Shown: positions 16,401-25,739, numbered from the stretch's first letter. The stretch: DNA of 47,911 bases from Lentisphaeria bacterium (GCA_017646015.1 JAGCNI010000081.1:1-47911); one strand, 5' to 3'. Program-made: numbers and translations. The notes: generated by a model from the letters alone, not told the origin.

Positions 16401-18098
16401 TCAATGACGCCCGGAAGAACGGTGTGAACCATGCCGTCCGGAGGAATTTCCACCACGCCGGAAATGATCACTGCGCTTGTTGACCCGGGGCGCATTCACT
16501 TTCTCCGGCAGGATCAGAGTTTCATCTTCCGGCAAAACAGTCTTCACGGAAATCTGTGCATATTCTTCGATCTGCGGCATCACATAAGCACCATACTCAC
16601 AGACAAAACTGATCGCACAACCTTTGGCTCCCGCACGTCCGGTTCTCCCGATCCGGTGAACATAATCTTCCGGATGATCCGGCAAATCATAATTGACCAC
16701 ATGCGAGATCCCCGGAATATGGATCCCGCGGGCAGCAACATCTGTCGCCACAACCACTTTTGTTTCACCACTTTTGAAACGTTCCAGAATATTGATCCGT
16801 TTGTTCTGCGGAATATCCCCGGAAAGCAGTTCCGCTTTCACTCCGTATTCATACAGTTTTTCTGCCAGTTCACTGTTCCGTTCTTTCCAGTTGCCGAAAA
16901 TGATCATACGTTCAAAAGGTTCATTCTTCAACAACCACAACAGAAATGCCAGTTTCTGATCACGCATCACCGCATAAAAACGCTGATCGATCAAATCGGT
17001 CACAACATGTTCCGGTTCAGCTTCAAAAGAGACTGGATCCACCAGCCAGCGTTCCACAAGACGGAGAATCTCAGGCTCCAATGTCGCACTGAAAAGCATG
17101 GTCTGCCGTTTCCCCGCAGGTGGAAGTTTCCCTACGATCCGGCGGACATCCGGGATGAAGCCCATGTCAAGCATCCGGTCAGCTTCATCGATCACAAGGA
17201 TTTCTGTACGCGAAAGATCAAGGTGTCCGCTGCGGGAATAATCAATAATACGTCCCGGCGTACCCACAAGGATATCCACCGGTTCAGAAAGAGATTCACG
17301 CTGACCCTGATGATCCATACCACCGAAAATCACAAGATTGTTCAATGCCGTATATTTTCCCAAGCCGGCTGCATCATTGTGGATCTGGATCGCCAGTTCA
17401 CGGGTCGGCGAAAGAACCAATACACGGCAGGCTCCCGGATGACGTTTTTCAGCCGGAACAGGATTGACGATCAAACGTGTCATACAGGAAGCAAGAAAAG
17501 CTGCTGTCTTCCCTGTTCCGGTCTGGGCTTTGGCAGCAAGATCCTTTCCGTCCAGTGCCGCAGCAAGACACATCTGCTGGATCGGAGTACAGTATTTGAA
17601 TCCGAGATCCTGGATCCCTGCCAGAACTTCTTTCGCAACCGGAAGATCTGTAAAACGGGTCTTCCCTTCTTCCGGCGGGGGCATGATCAATTCCGGCATG
17701 GGGGGCGGAACGATCTCTTTCCGACGGGGACGTTCTGTCCGCACAGGCGGTTTATTTTCCCGTTTTTTCTCCTGAACAGGACGTTTCATGTTCCGCAGGT
17801 TCTTCCCCTTCGGATTTTCTTTACGGAATGAGTTTCCATTTTTCCGGTTCTGTGTACGCACGGAGGCGGATTTCTGTCCACGCCCACTCTGAGTCTTCTC
17901 TGCCGGAGCTGCTCCGAAAAGAGTCTTCCAGAGCAGATGCAGCCTTGCCCGGAGGCGCAGACTGAACACACGATCTGATTTTTTCTGATTCTGTTTCAAC
18001 ACGTTTTCAGCATTTTCTATTTTGATTGTTCCTGTAAAATTACGGATAAACATAAATATATAAGATACATCCGAAAAGGGAATATTGCAAATGAACAT
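16401..18098 (-). CDS. DEAD-box RNA helicase, RhlB-like
   Basis: The helicase core starts near residue 145 with EEGKTRFTDLPVAKEVLAGI and YCTPIQQ (171-175). It continues with Walker A AQTGTGKT (191-198), PTRELAIQIH, DEAD (304-307), SAT, then VATDVAARGIH and HRIGRTGRAG. Sequence and layout match pseudomonad-type RhlB, including a basic, Lys/Arg/Pro-rich linker before the core and a short basic C-terminal tail (RRGGNSSGRHGSHRSSGRH). Such helicases unwind RNA for decay or ribosome assembly. It is the first gene of the housekeeping operon. The true start is unsure: the ATG at 18098 and the one at 18053 both lack a good ribosome site. Confidence 0.93.
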   Translation of the reverse strand: MFICNIPFSDVSYIFMFIRNFTGTIKIENAENVLKQNQKKSDRVFSLRLRARLHLLWKTLFGAAPAEKTQSGRGQKSASVRTQNRKNGNSFRKENPKGKNLRNMKRPVQEKKRENKPPVRTERPRRKEIVPPPMPELIMPPPEEGKTRFTDLPVAKEVLAGIQDLGFKYCTPIQQMCLAAALDGKDLAAKAQTGTGKTAAFLASCMTRLIVNPVPAEKRHPGACRVLVLSPTRELAIQIHNDAAGLGKYTALNNLVIFGGMDHQGQRESLSEPVDILVGTPGRIIDYSRSGHLDLSRTEILVIDEADRMLDMGFIPDVRRIVGKLPPAGKRQTMLFSATLEPEILRLVERWLVDPVSFEAEPEHVVTDLIDQRFYAVMRDQKLAFLLWLLKNEPFERMIIFGNWKERNSELAEKLYEYGVKAELLSGDIPQNKRINILERFKSGETKVVVATDVAARGIHIPGISHVVNYDLPDHPEDYVHRIGRTGRAGAKGCAISFVCEYGAYVMPQIEEYAQISVKTVLPEDETLILPEKVNAPRVNKRSDHFRRGGNSSGRHGSHRSSGRH

Positions 18099-18149
18099 TG
18101 AGATTTAGAGGCAGAACATTAAAAGTTTTTAAAAAAAGTTCTCAACGGC

Positions 18150-18177
18150 TTGCATTTTTCAATTATTGCATTATATT
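18150..18177 (+). promoter_or_regulatory. Promoter for rpmH operon
   Basis: TTGCAT (18150-18155), 16 bp, TATATT (18172-18177), in A/T-rich DNA about 80 bp before rpmH. Confidence 0.5.
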
Positions 18178-18255
18178 ATCAATTCGTTAATTTTGCAAAA
18201 ATCGTAAACATGCTTTGATAGCCCGGCAGAATATGCCGGAGAAAGGAAAATTACA

Positions 18256-18393
18256 ATGAAAAGAACGTATCAGCCCTCAAAAATCAAGAGAGCCCACAAA
18301 TGCGGATTCAGAGCCAGAATGGCAACCCGTGGCGGCAGACTTGTCTTGAAACGCCGCAGAGCTGCCGGAAGAAAAAGACTCGCTCTCAAGTGA
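18256..18393 (+). CDS. rpmH: 50S ribosomal protein L34
   Basis: This 45-aa, highly basic protein begins [20 protein letters not shown] and ends [13 protein letters not shown], which is the full-length bacterial L34 pattern. AAGGA (18243-18247) is spaced 8 bp from the ATG. It is the first gene of the conserved rpmH-rnpA-yidD-yidC-jag cluster. No dnaA gene or DnaA-box group is seen on the other side, where a helicase operon lies instead. Confidence 0.97.
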   Translation: MKRTYQPSKIKRAHKCGFRARMATRGGRLVLKRRRAAGRKRLALK

Positions 18394-18511
18394 GTTTTTT
18401 CGGTAAACTCTATCTTTTGTCGGACGGGAAAGTGTCCGGGTCACACCGAGGCATGACATCCCGTTCCGTACAAAAAACGGAATTTTTCATCTAAACAAAG
18501 TTGAAATCATC

Positions 18512-18871
18512 ATGTCAGACCGGTTGAAATTACGGTCGGAATTTTCCGCCGTTCGCGAAAATGCCGAAAAACAAGTTTCATTCCCGGCTGTCATGCTCTA
18601 TATCAAATGCGAACCCCAAGACGGCAATGAACCCGTAAAATGTGGCGTCATCTGTTCCAGAAGGTTCGATAAGAGAGCGGTTTACAGAAATCGCGCAAGA
18701 CGTTTGCTTTTTGAGGCATTCCGTTTGATCAAAAAGGATCTGACACCATGCCGGATCATCTTCATTCCGAGAAGAAGCATACTGGATCTGAAAATGCAGG
18801 ATGTGGCATACCAAATGAAGAAAATGGTTGTCCGTGCCGGACTCACCGGAACTTCCCGGAAGTCAAATTGA
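18512..18871 (+). CDS. rnpA: Ribonuclease P protein component
   Basis: The 119-aa protein is the small basic subunit that helps the RNase P RNA cleave pre-tRNA leaders. It carries the start [36 protein letters not shown] with the RNR motif, and LFEAFR. The position directly after rpmH is the usual one. The 3' end overlaps the yidD start as TTGA. Confidence 0.95.
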   Translation: MSDRLKLRSEFSAVRENAEKQVSFPAVMLYIKCEPQDGNEPVKCGVICSRRFDKRAVYRNRARRLLFEAFRLIKKDLTPCRIIFIPRRSILDLKMQDVAYQMKKMVVRAGLTGTSRKSN

Positions 18872-19104
18872 CATTTTCTCTTTCCGGATTCATGTTGCTG
18901 CTCCTCCTCGGCTATAAAAAAATCATCTCTCCATGGCTTCCCCCGGCATGCCGGTTCACTCCTACATGTTCCGCTTACGCCGCTGAAGCAATCATGGTTC
19001 ATGGTGTTCTGAAAGGTTCAGTCCTGGCGGTCAAACGACTTTTACGTTGCCAACCCTTCTGCAAAGGCGGATGGGATCCGGTTCCGCCCAGAAAACAAAA
19101 ATAA
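18868..19104 (+). CDS. yidD: Membrane protein insertion efficiency factor YidD
   Basis: The 78-aa protein from TTG at 18868 has [20 protein letters not shown], then AYAAEAI and [14 protein letters not shown], the YidD signature with its conserved cysteines. The TTG overlaps the rnpA stop (TTGA), follows CGGAAG, and leaves the usual short hydrophobic lead. The ATG at 18892 would leave only seven residues before the motif. YidD sits on the inner face of the membrane and assists YidC. Confidence 0.9.
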   Translation: MTFSLSGFMLLLLLGYKKIISPWLPPACRFTPTCSAYAAEAIMVHGVLKGSVLAVKRLLRCQPFCKGGWDPVPPRKQK

Positions 19105-19130
19105 CCATTTATAAAGAAAGATTTTTGATC

Positions 19131-20891
19131 GTGAAGGTTAAAAGTATTGACAAAGAAAGTTTGATCGTCATCGGTATCGCGCTCATACTTTTGATCGCAT
19201 GGGGCGTGTGGTATCCCAGGTATCAGGCGAAACAGCAGGCGTTCTATCAGGAACAGCAGGCTCAGAAAAAAGCATTGAACGCCCAAGCTGAAAAAGCACA
19301 GCAACTCGCTGAACAGAAAACACAGAATGTTACAGTTTCCGACACAAAAGAACAGAAAACGGTTCTTCTTCCGAAAACTGCAAAAATTACCCGATATGAC
19401 AATCTGAAACTGGAAAACAAACTGCTCTCCGTTGTTATTGATCCGAATAACGGTGTGGTCGAAACTGTTACATTGAAACAGTATGACACTTCAGACAAAA
19501 AAACACGTATCGTTTTCAATTCAGAAAAAGCTCCGCTGAAAACCGCCGCCCTGCTCGGTCTGGATGGTTGGAAAGTCATCAGCACTACCCGCCCGAAAGT
19601 TACACCGGACTCTGTAAGCTTCTCCCGGATCCTTGTCAAAGGCAATGAAAAAATGCAGCTGACTCAGGTCTATTCCCTTCCGGCTGATTCCTACCATCTC
19701 AATGCCCGCCTCATCATCGAAAACCTGGGTAAAGATTTGTTGATTCTTCCGCAGTTGCATATCGCAGTTGCCGGATTGCCGCCCATGCAGTATCTCGGCG
19801 GAGATAAACTTTACAACACCATGCACCGGATCGAATATTGCGGAACCACTTCCAAAGCAATGATCTCTCTTGATCCGACCATGAAAGAGGAAAAATTCAA
19901 AAATGCCGGAACCAATGATGCCGTTGACTGGATCGGTTCTTCCAATAAATATTTTGCATCTCTCCTCTTCGCAGATCCTGTTTTCGATCATGGTGTGGAT
20001 ATCGCACGCAAACCATACCCCGTCCCCGGAAAAGATGACACCTACTATATTCCGGCGATTTCCGGGAAATATCAGAATGTTGCCATCAAAGCGGCTGGCG
20101 TAAAAGAATTCAAATTCAATTATTTCTCCGGCCCCAAAACACTGGCTGAAGTGAAAAAACTTCCGGAATCTGCCATGCCGATCCTCCATATCTCCTCTTT
20201 CTCTCTCATGGAATATCTGGCACGTCCGGTCCTCTGGCTCCTGAATTATCTCAACGATCTCTGCGGCAGTTATGGTATCGCAATCATTCTGCTCACCTTG
20301 ATCGTCCGGATCGTCTTCTTCCCGCTGACCGAACGCGGGAACCGCTCCATGCGGAAAATGCAGAAGATCGCTCCGAAGGCGAAAGAGATCCGGGAAAAAT
20401 ATAAATCCAATCCGCAGCTGATGAATCAGAAAACAATGGAACTCTACCGTCAGGAAGGCGTCAATCCGGTTGGAGGATGTCTCCCGATCCTGTTGCAGAT
20501 CCCCGTTTTCTTTGCTCTCTATGCTGCTCTGGATTCCGCTGTTGAACTCCGCCATGTTTCCTTCCTCTGGGCAACTGACCTGACAAAGCCTGACCTTGTC
20601 GGTCCGCAGTTCTTCTTCGGATACGGGATCCATCCCCTTGTTCTGGCTATGACCGCACTCATGGTCCTCCAGCAGAAGATGACTCCCAACACAATGGAAC
20701 CGGCGCAGCAGAAAATGATGATGGCTATGCCGGTGATCATGCTCGTACTGCTCTATAATCTGCCTTCCGGTCTGACTCTCTACTGGACCGTCAGCCAGAT
20801 TTTCAGTATCCTTCAGATGAAATACAGTCAATATGTTTCAAAAAGGGAAGAGGCTAAAGCGGCTGACGCATCCAAAGCCAATCCCGCATAA
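19131..20891 (+). CDS. yidC: Membrane protein insertase YidC
   Basis: I take the GTG at 19131 (586 aa). A TTG at 19125 is close by. The product has an N-terminal membrane helix (LIVIGIALILLIAWGVWYP), a Gln/Ala-rich linker and a large periplasmic P1 domain of about 300 residues. The five-helix insertase core follows (LCGSYGIAIILLTLIVRIVF, NPVGGCLPILLQIPVFFALY, SGLTLYWTVSQIFSILQM). This is the long Gram-negative form, consistent with an outer-membrane organism. It inserts inner-membrane proteins alone or with SecYEG. Confidence 0.96.
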   Translation: MKVKSIDKESLIVIGIALILLIAWGVWYPRYQAKQQAFYQEQQAQKKALNAQAEKAQQLAEQKTQNVTVSDTKEQKTVLLPKTAKITRYDNLKLENKLLSVVIDPNNGVVETVTLKQYDTSDKKTRIVFNSEKAPLKTAALLGLDGWKVISTTRPKVTPDSVSFSRILVKGNEKMQLTQVYSLPADSYHLNARLIIENLGKDLLILPQLHIAVAGLPPMQYLGGDKLYNTMHRIEYCGTTSKAMISLDPTMKEEKFKNAGTNDAVDWIGSSNKYFASLLFADPVFDHGVDIARKPYPVPGKDDTYYIPAISGKYQNVAIKAAGVKEFKFNYFSGPKTLAEVKKLPESAMPILHISSFSLMEYLARPVLWLLNYLNDLCGSYGIAIILLTLIVRIVFFPLTERGNRSMRKMQKIAPKAKEIREKYKSNPQLMNQKTMELYRQEGVNPVGGCLPILLQIPVFFALYAALDSAVELRHVSFLWATDLTKPDLVGPQFFFGYGIHPLVLAMTALMVLQQKMTPNTMEPAQQKMMMAMPVIMLVLLYNLPSGLTLYWTVSQIFSILQMKYSQYVSKREEAKAADASKANPA

Positions 20892-20913
20892 CAAAATTTA
20901 CGAGGTAAAAGAT

Positions 20914-21594
20914 ATGGAGAACGAAACCATTAAAGAAACTGTCCAGACGGATCCGATCCCGGCAGTAGAAGCAATTCCGGCAGAAGAGACCGCCGTGCAG
21001 ACAGAAGCACCTGCCGCCCGTCCGCAGCCGGAACCCGTGGCAGTGACCGAAGAAATGCTCGAAAAGACCAAAACAACTCTGGCTACCATGTTGGATTATC
21101 TCGGTCTGGATGGCACAGTCAAGGCTGAAAGCAAACCCGGCAAGATCAATCTGATCGTTGCCAGCAACGATGCCGGACGCATCATCGGACGCAAAGGACA
21201 GTCCCTCGAAAGCCTCCAGGTCCTGGTCAACCGCATGATGCAGAAAGGTGATGAACCTTTCCCGAAAGTCTATATCGACATCGATGGTTATTCCTCTTCC
21301 TCCAAACGCGGTGAAAAGCGGGATCGCGGCGGACGGAATGAAAAACGCAATAACCGTCGTGAATTCAAAGAAGAAGGCAAAAGTGAATTTTCCGGTAAAG
21401 ATGAACAGCTCCGTCAGCAGGCTCTCGACTCCGCAAAAGAAGTCCGCCGTTGGGGTGAGCCTGTCACTCTTCCCCCGATGAATTCTCATGACCGCAGAAT
21501 CATTCACATCACCCTTGAAAATGAAGCGGATCTCCAGACAGAAAGCAATGGCGACGGCAATTTCAAAAGCGTTACCATCTCTCTGAAAAAATAA
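20914..21594 (+). CDS. khpB: KH-R3H RNA-binding protein KhpB (Jag)
   Basis: The ATG at 20914 follows GAGG (20902-20905) and gives 226 aa. Residues 1-45 are an acidic, Pro/Ala/Glu-rich tail in place of the usual Jag_N domain. A type-II KH domain follows (INLIVASNDAGRIIGRKGQS, about 75-130), then an Arg/Lys/Gly-rich linker and an R3H domain (SHDRRIIHITLENEADLQTE, about 160-226). KhpB proteins bind many mRNAs and sRNAs. It is last in the rpmH cluster, just before a strong terminator. Confidence 0.93.
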   Translation: MENETIKETVQTDPIPAVEAIPAEETAVQTEAPAARPQPEPVAVTEEMLEKTKTTLATMLDYLGLDGTVKAESKPGKINLIVASNDAGRIIGRKGQSLESLQVLVNRMMQKGDEPFPKVYIDIDGYSSSSKRGEKRDRGGRNEKRNNRREFKEEGKSEFSGKDEQLRQQALDSAKEVRRWGEPVTLPPMNSHDRRIIHITLENEADLQTESNGDGNFKSVTISLKK

Positions 21595-21624
21595 TTTATA
21601 TCCGTTTCAGGGTCAGTCTTTTAC

Positions 21625-21667
21625 CGCACCGTATCATCCTCCGGATCATACGGTGCGTTTCGTTTTT
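21625..21667 (+). terminator. Strong intrinsic terminator of rpmH-khpB operon
   Basis: CGCACCGTATCATCC and GGATCATACGGTGCG (21625-21657) pair at 14 of 15 positions around a 3-base loop, followed by a T-rich run to 21667. Confidence 0.85.
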
Positions 21668-21672
21668 AAACA

Positions 21673-21709
21673 CAAAAAATCCGGCAAAGATCTTTCTCCC
21701 TTGCCGGAT
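21673..21709 (-). terminator. Terminator of cyclase/AAC(3)-TIM unit
   Basis: On the minus strand, ATCCGGCAA (21709-21701) pairs with TTGCCGGAT (21687-21679), followed by six T residues. It lies 28 bp after the stop of the fusion gene. Confidence 0.8.
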
Positions 21710-21736
21710 CTTCTGAAAATCAATTCCTGCCAACGA

Positions 21737-23164
21737 TCACATATTGTCCAGCAGATGAACGAAATCCTTTGCAGCCTCTTTCAAGGTTCCCGGATAAATC
21801 ACGCCACCGCCCAGAGTGAACCAGCCGCTGAAGTTGTGACAACGCAGAATCGAAATCAATTCTTTGATCTCACCGTTCCCCTGTGCCAGACGGGTCACAA
21901 CACCGTCACGACGGCTGTCGGCAATATCAAGCTGACGGTTTTTCCGGATGAAACGTCCGATTTTATAAGACTGCAGGAAAGGCATTTCCCCGGCTTTCAC
22001 AAACGCAGGAGGATTGAAACAGAATCCATTGATTTTCTGATCCAGTTCTTTCAATGCAGCGGCAGCTTTCTTCGCGGTGTGGATATGATTGTATGCCACG
22101 ATCTCCACCCCGTCGGCACAAGCAGCAACAGCGGCGGCATCGCCCAGCGGAACGATCAGACGTTTGATCCCGGCAGCAACAGCTTTCTCAATCAGTTTGG
22201 CAGATTCATCCGGAACGACTTCCACACGCAGACCGCTGACAGTGATTCCATTTTCCTGCAATTCATCAACCGCAGCTTTCAATTTTTCCGGCGGCAGAAC
22301 TGCACAGGCTTTCCCCTGCAGATAATCCAACTCGATAAAACGGATCCCGACTTCTTTGAGATTCTCGATCATCTCCGGCAGATAGCGTCCAGCCAAACGG
22401 GAGGATGCAGTAAGCCGGAAGGACTCTTTTTCCATGCGGTCGGCAAAGATCGCAGCCCGCTGGCGGACACAATCGGCGCAAGCGGGATTATCACATAGAA
22501 CAAAGGCAGGATCCTTACTGCCAAGCTGTAATCCGATTTCAAAAAGATCTTTTGCTTTGATCAGACGCACCTGTGCATTTCCGATCCGGGTAATTTTAAG
22601 AGCTCCGGCTTCACGGAAATAACGATCCAGACCGATAAAATCACGATGCGGTCCGGGATAATATTTCCAGGTCTTGGTAACAGTTTCCCCATCCGGTGTC
22701 ATGAAAGTCTGCGTAGTATTATTCAGATAAGGAAGTTCCAGAAGAGATTCCACACCATGCAATGTTGTATTACGATCCTGATCCACGCCGAGCAGACAGA
22801 CATATCCATTCATATCAGCCAGACGGGTGAAGGGTGTATCTTTTCCATGAGCAGTCTCCGCTTTCCAGTGATCTCTGCAAAGTGTTTCGGAATCGGCTCC
22901 GATGGCGGCAAGGGTTCCGACCGGACACGGACTGATCACAGCACCGGGACGTTTTTTCAGGGTATCCGTGATCACACCGAGCGCAGTGAAAACAGGGACC
23001 AGAAGTGTTCCCTCTTTTCCGATCACATCCACAAACGCATCGATCACGGCATCCGGTCCGCCCTCGACAGTACCAAGACTGACCAACGAACTGTGAAGCA
23101 GGACTTTATCTCCTTTTTTCAGTCCCATCGACTGCAGAGCTGCGGCAATTTCTTTCTGATTCAT
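21737..23164 (-). CDS. Fusion: AAC(3)-family acetyltransferase-like domain plus xylose-isomerase-like TIM barrel
   Basis: The ATG at 23164 follows AAGGAG and gives 475 aa. Residues 1-230 match the aminoglycoside 3-N-acetyltransferase/YokD family: KGDKVLLHSSLVSLG (HSS 24-26), VEGGPDAVIDAF, EGTLLVPVFT and NTTLHGVE. The motif normally reading H-P-T-H-S is CPVGT here (80-84), so the catalytic histidine is missing. Residues 250-470 look like an AP-endonuclease-2/sugar-phosphate-isomerase TIM barrel (FRLTASSRLAGRYLPEMIEN start, DIADSRRDG then LAQGNGEIKELISIL end). The 34-bp gap to the cyclase gene implies one transcript. Antibiotic resistance is unlikely. A role in modifying or binding a CoA- or sugar-linked metabolite is inference. 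Confidence 0.8.
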   Translation of the reverse strand: MNQKEIAAALQSMGLKKGDKVLLHSSLVSLGTVEGGPDAVIDAFVDVIGKEGTLLVPVFTALGVITDTLKKRPGAVISPCPVGTLAAIGADSETLCRDHWKAETAHGKDTPFTRLADMNGYVCLLGVDQDRNTTLHGVESLLELPYLNNTTQTFMTPDGETVTKTWKYYPGPHRDFIGLDRYFREAGALKITRIGNAQVRLIKAKDLFEIGLQLGSKDPAFVLCDNPACADCVRQRAAIFADRMEKESFRLTASSRLAGRYLPEMIENLKEVGIRFIELDYLQGKACAVLPPEKLKAAVDELQENGITVSGLRVEVVPDESAKLIEKAVAAGIKRLIVPLGDAAAVAACADGVEIVAYNHIHTAKKAAAALKELDQKINGFCFNPPAFVKAGEMPFLQSYKIGRFIRKNRQLDIADSRRDGVVTRLAQGNGEIKELISILRCHNFSGWFTLGGGVIYPGTLKEAAKDFVHLLDNM

Positions 23165-23198
23165 ATTCAGACTCCTTATCTTTTTTGCAATATCAAAA

Positions 23199-23825
23199 TT
23201 AAAATTCAGCAACGATCCGGCACGGCAACTGTGTCACACCGGGGATTTTGGAAAATAGAACAGTCAACTTGACTTCCGGCAGAGGAAGCTGATTCAGGTT
23301 GACCGGCATACAGACCGTTGTGATCCCTGCGCCGAAGAGTTTCGGGAATACGCCATGCAACGCCTGACTTTCATAAATATCAGACATCAACAGGCGGCAT
23401 CCGGAAGCAATGATCCAATCGATCGCACTGTGATCGAGATACACGCTTCTGTTTTCCACATCTCGTGGATCAAATTCTCCCAAAGCATTGATGATCAATG
23501 TTTCTGTTGAGGGGACACCGCCGAATGCTTTTTCCAGATCCTCACCGGAAACAGCCCCATGTCCGCTGCGGCAGTGCATACGGATCACGGAAGCGGGAAC
23601 ACGATATACTCTTTCAATCGAAAAATTATCGGCATATTCACCGTTATCCGTTTCGGCGATATGACCGGGAAAATCAATGTAACTGCCGGACATGGATTCA
23701 TTGATAAATTTGTAAACCACTCCGGTGTAACGTGTTTGTTCCGAACGCAATGGAATATCCATCCGGATCGTTTCCGGCGGAACACGTTCCCCGATATATT
23801 CCATTGTCAAATCAACAACAGCCAT
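23199..23825 (-). CDS. Cyclase family (kynurenine-formamidase-like) metal hydrolase
   Basis: The 208-aa protein looks like the cyclase family (PF04199): VDLTMEYIGERVPPETIRMD near the N-terminus, SGSYIDFPGH at the site of the usual H-x-G-T-H-x-D-x-P-x-H metal motif, YLDHSAIDWIIASGCRLLMSD (split here for length: DHSAIDW, then LLMSDIYES), and VNLNQLPLP near the end. The first two motif histidines are replaced (SGS for H-x-G-T-H), so metal binding may differ. Relatives hydrolyse formylkynurenine or cyclic metabolites. It is the first gene of a two-gene unit with the AAC(3)-TIM fusion. The substrate is unknown. Confidence 0.78.
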   Translation of the reverse strand: MAVVDLTMEYIGERVPPETIRMDIPLRSEQTRYTGVVYKFINESMSGSYIDFPGHIAETDNGEYADNFSIERVYRVPASVIRMHCRSGHGAVSGEDLEKAFGGVPSTETLIINALGEFDPRDVENRSVYLDHSAIDWIIASGCRLLMSDIYESQALHGVFPKLFGAGITTVCMPVNLNQLPLPEVKLTVLFSKIPGVTQLPCRIVAEF

Positions 23826-23862
23826 ACTGCACTCCTTGCTTGTCCATTATTTCAAGAGAAAT

Positions 23863-23891
23863 AATATAAAACAGGGAGTATAGTATTACAA
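23863..23891 (-). promoter_or_regulatory. Promoter for cyclase/AAC(3)-TIM unit
   Basis: On the minus strand, TTGTAA (23891-23886), 17 bp, TATATT (23868-23863), about 40 bp before the cyclase start. Confidence 0.5.
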
Positions 23892-23936
23892 ATCAGAAAT
23901 CCGGTAAAAATCTGTTTTTAATAATACGTTTCTGTA

Positions 23937-25739
23937 TTATTTTCCGGGTTTCAACTGCTGCATGACATTCCGCAATTCAAGCATATTCTCGCGGAAGAAT
24001 TCCAAAGCATCCCCGACAGGGTCGCCATTGATGAAATCGACTCCTGCATCTTTCATGATATCCAAGACATCTTTAGAATCTCCGGCTTTCAGGAACTGGA
24101 TATAGGGAGCTGTTTCTCCGGCAATGATCTTTCTTGCCAGAGCGGCTGCCGCAGAAAAACCGGTTGCATATTTATAGACATAGAAATCATAATAGAAATG
24201 CGGAATTCGTGACCATTCGTAACGGATCCGGTCATCCGGAGCGACGCCATCGCCGTGATAGAACTGATTGAGTTTGAAATAATGATCGCACAACAGATCA
24301 GCAGTCAACGGAGTACCCTCTTCTGCGAACGCATAAATATCCCGTTCAAATTCAGCAAACATGGTCTGACGGAATACGGTTCCGCGGAATTCCTCGATCA
24401 GATGATTCAGGAGATATGCCCGTACTTTCAGATCGTCCGCTTTCCGGAGCAGGTGATGATGCAGGAGCAGTTCATTCGTCGTGGAAGCCACTTCTGCCAC
24501 GAAAATCTTGTAAGAAGCATAATGAAAATCCTGATTCCGGTCAGAGAAATAAGAGTGCATGGAATGTCCCAACTCATGAGTCAGCGTAAACATGCTGTCA
24601 AGAGTTCCCACGAAATTGAGCAGCATAAACGGGGGAGTTCCATAGCAGCCGCTGGAATAAGCTCCGGAACGTTTTCCCCGACATTCAGGGACATCGATCC
24701 ACCGTTTCTCGAAAGCCTGTCCGATGGCAGAATGGTATTCGCTGCCCAGAATTTTCAAGGAATCGCAGACCTCTTTCACTGCCTCATCCCATGTTACTTC
24801 CAAACGGCATTCCGGCAAAAGCGGAGTATGGATGTCGTACATATCCAACTTTTCCAGTCCGAGAATTTCCGCACGGAATTTGAAATAATCATGGATCAAA
24901 CCGATATTGCGGTGAATCGAATCAATCAGTCCGTTATAAACTCCGGCAGGAACTTTATCAGCAAACAGAGATGCTTCCAAAGCAGATGGGAAAGAGCGCA
25001 ATTCTGATTCCAACACGCCGGTTTTCACCTGAGAATCCAACAAGGCAGCAAGAGTATTTTTGAATTTTGCATAGGTATCATACATCGCTTCAAAAGCACC
25101 TTTACGGACATTCCGGTCGGCACTTTCCAGAAAACGGTTGTAGTTGCCATGAGTCAGTTCTTTCTTCCCGCCATTGTCATCCACGATCTCCGGGAAACGC
25201 ATATCCGCATTATTGAGCAGGGAAAAAACTTTATCCGGAGTGGAAAGGACATCAGAAGCCAGACTGAGGATCCGTTCTTCCTTATCACTCAGTGTATGTT
25301 TCCGTTCTTCGCCGATCTCCTCCAATGTCCGGCGGTAAAAAGAAAGGATATCCGCATTCAGATATTCATTGAACAACGCCTCATCCATTGCCAACAGTTC
25401 GGGCTGGAACCATGCACATTCTCCGGAAATTTCCGCACTGCGTGCAGAGATCCGATCCATTCGCGCCTGACTTTCCGAGTTGCCGGTATCTTCATCAGCT
25501 TTCAGATGTGCATATACATAAAGACGTTCCATAACAAGAGAGAGAGCATCATCCGCCTCCAACGCCTCTTTCAAAACAGCGGGAGAATCAGCCAGATGTC
25601 CTTTGCAGCCAAGAAAACGGGAAAGTAAACGATCCAAAGACCCGAACTCTTTTTCCCATTCCTCATCCGAAATATAGATTTGCGTCAGATCCCAGGTCAT
25701 TGCGGGATCCAATTCTGCGCGTGTCTTCAATGCTGTCAT
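23937..25739 (-). CDS. pepF: Oligoendopeptidase F (M3B peptidase)
   Basis: This 600-aa cytoplasmic metallopeptidase has the M3 zinc motif HELGHSMHSY (His388-Glu389-His392). The M3B-type segments RKGAFEAMYDTYAKFKNT and GAYSSGCYGTPPFMLLNF are also present. Upstream is the coiled N-domain (LADSPAVLKEALEADDALS). It degrades short peptides of about 7-17 residues. The ATG at 25739 has GGAGG upstream. It lies between the two AAC(3)-fusion units on the same strand but has its own promoter and a terminator hairpin before it, so a shared function is only suggested by position. Confidence 0.93.
   Translation of the reverse strand: MTALKTRAELDPAMTWDLTQIYISDEEWEKEFGSLDRLLSRFLGCKGHLADSPAVLKEALEADDALSLVMERLYVYAHLKADEDTGNSESQARMDRISARSAEISGECAWFQPELLAMDEALFNEYLNADILSFYRRTLEEIGEERKHTLSDKEERILSLASDVLSTPDKVFSLLNNADMRFPEIVDDNGGKKELTHGNYNRFLESADRNVRKGAFEAMYDTYAKFKNTLAALLDSQVKTGVLESELRSFPSALEASLFADKVPAGVYNGLIDSIHRNIGLIHDYFKFRAEILGLEKLDMYDIHTPLLPECRLEVTWDEAVKEVCDSLKILGSEYHSAIGQAFEKRWIDVPECRGKRSGAYSSGCYGTPPFMLLNFVGTLDSMFTLTHELGHSMHSYFSDRNQDFHYASYKIFVAEVASTTNELLLHHHLLRKADDLKVRAYLLNHLIEEFRGTVFRQTMFAEFERDIYAFAEEGTPLTADLLCDHYFKLNQFYHGDGVAPDDRIRYEWSRIPHFYYDFYVYKYATGFSAAAALARKIIAGETAPYIQFLKAGDSKDVLDIMKDAGVDFINGDPVGDALEFFRENMLELRNVMQQLKPGK

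Noticed and set aside
18099-18255. Replication origin next to rpmH
   Set aside because: No DnaA-box cluster or dnaA gene is seen. The A/T-rich DNA is explained by the rpmH promoter.
23920-23941. Hairpin AATAATAC/GTATTATT overlapping the pepF stop as a terminator
   Set aside because: The stem is almost all A/T and there is no run of T on the minus strand, so it is too weak to call.
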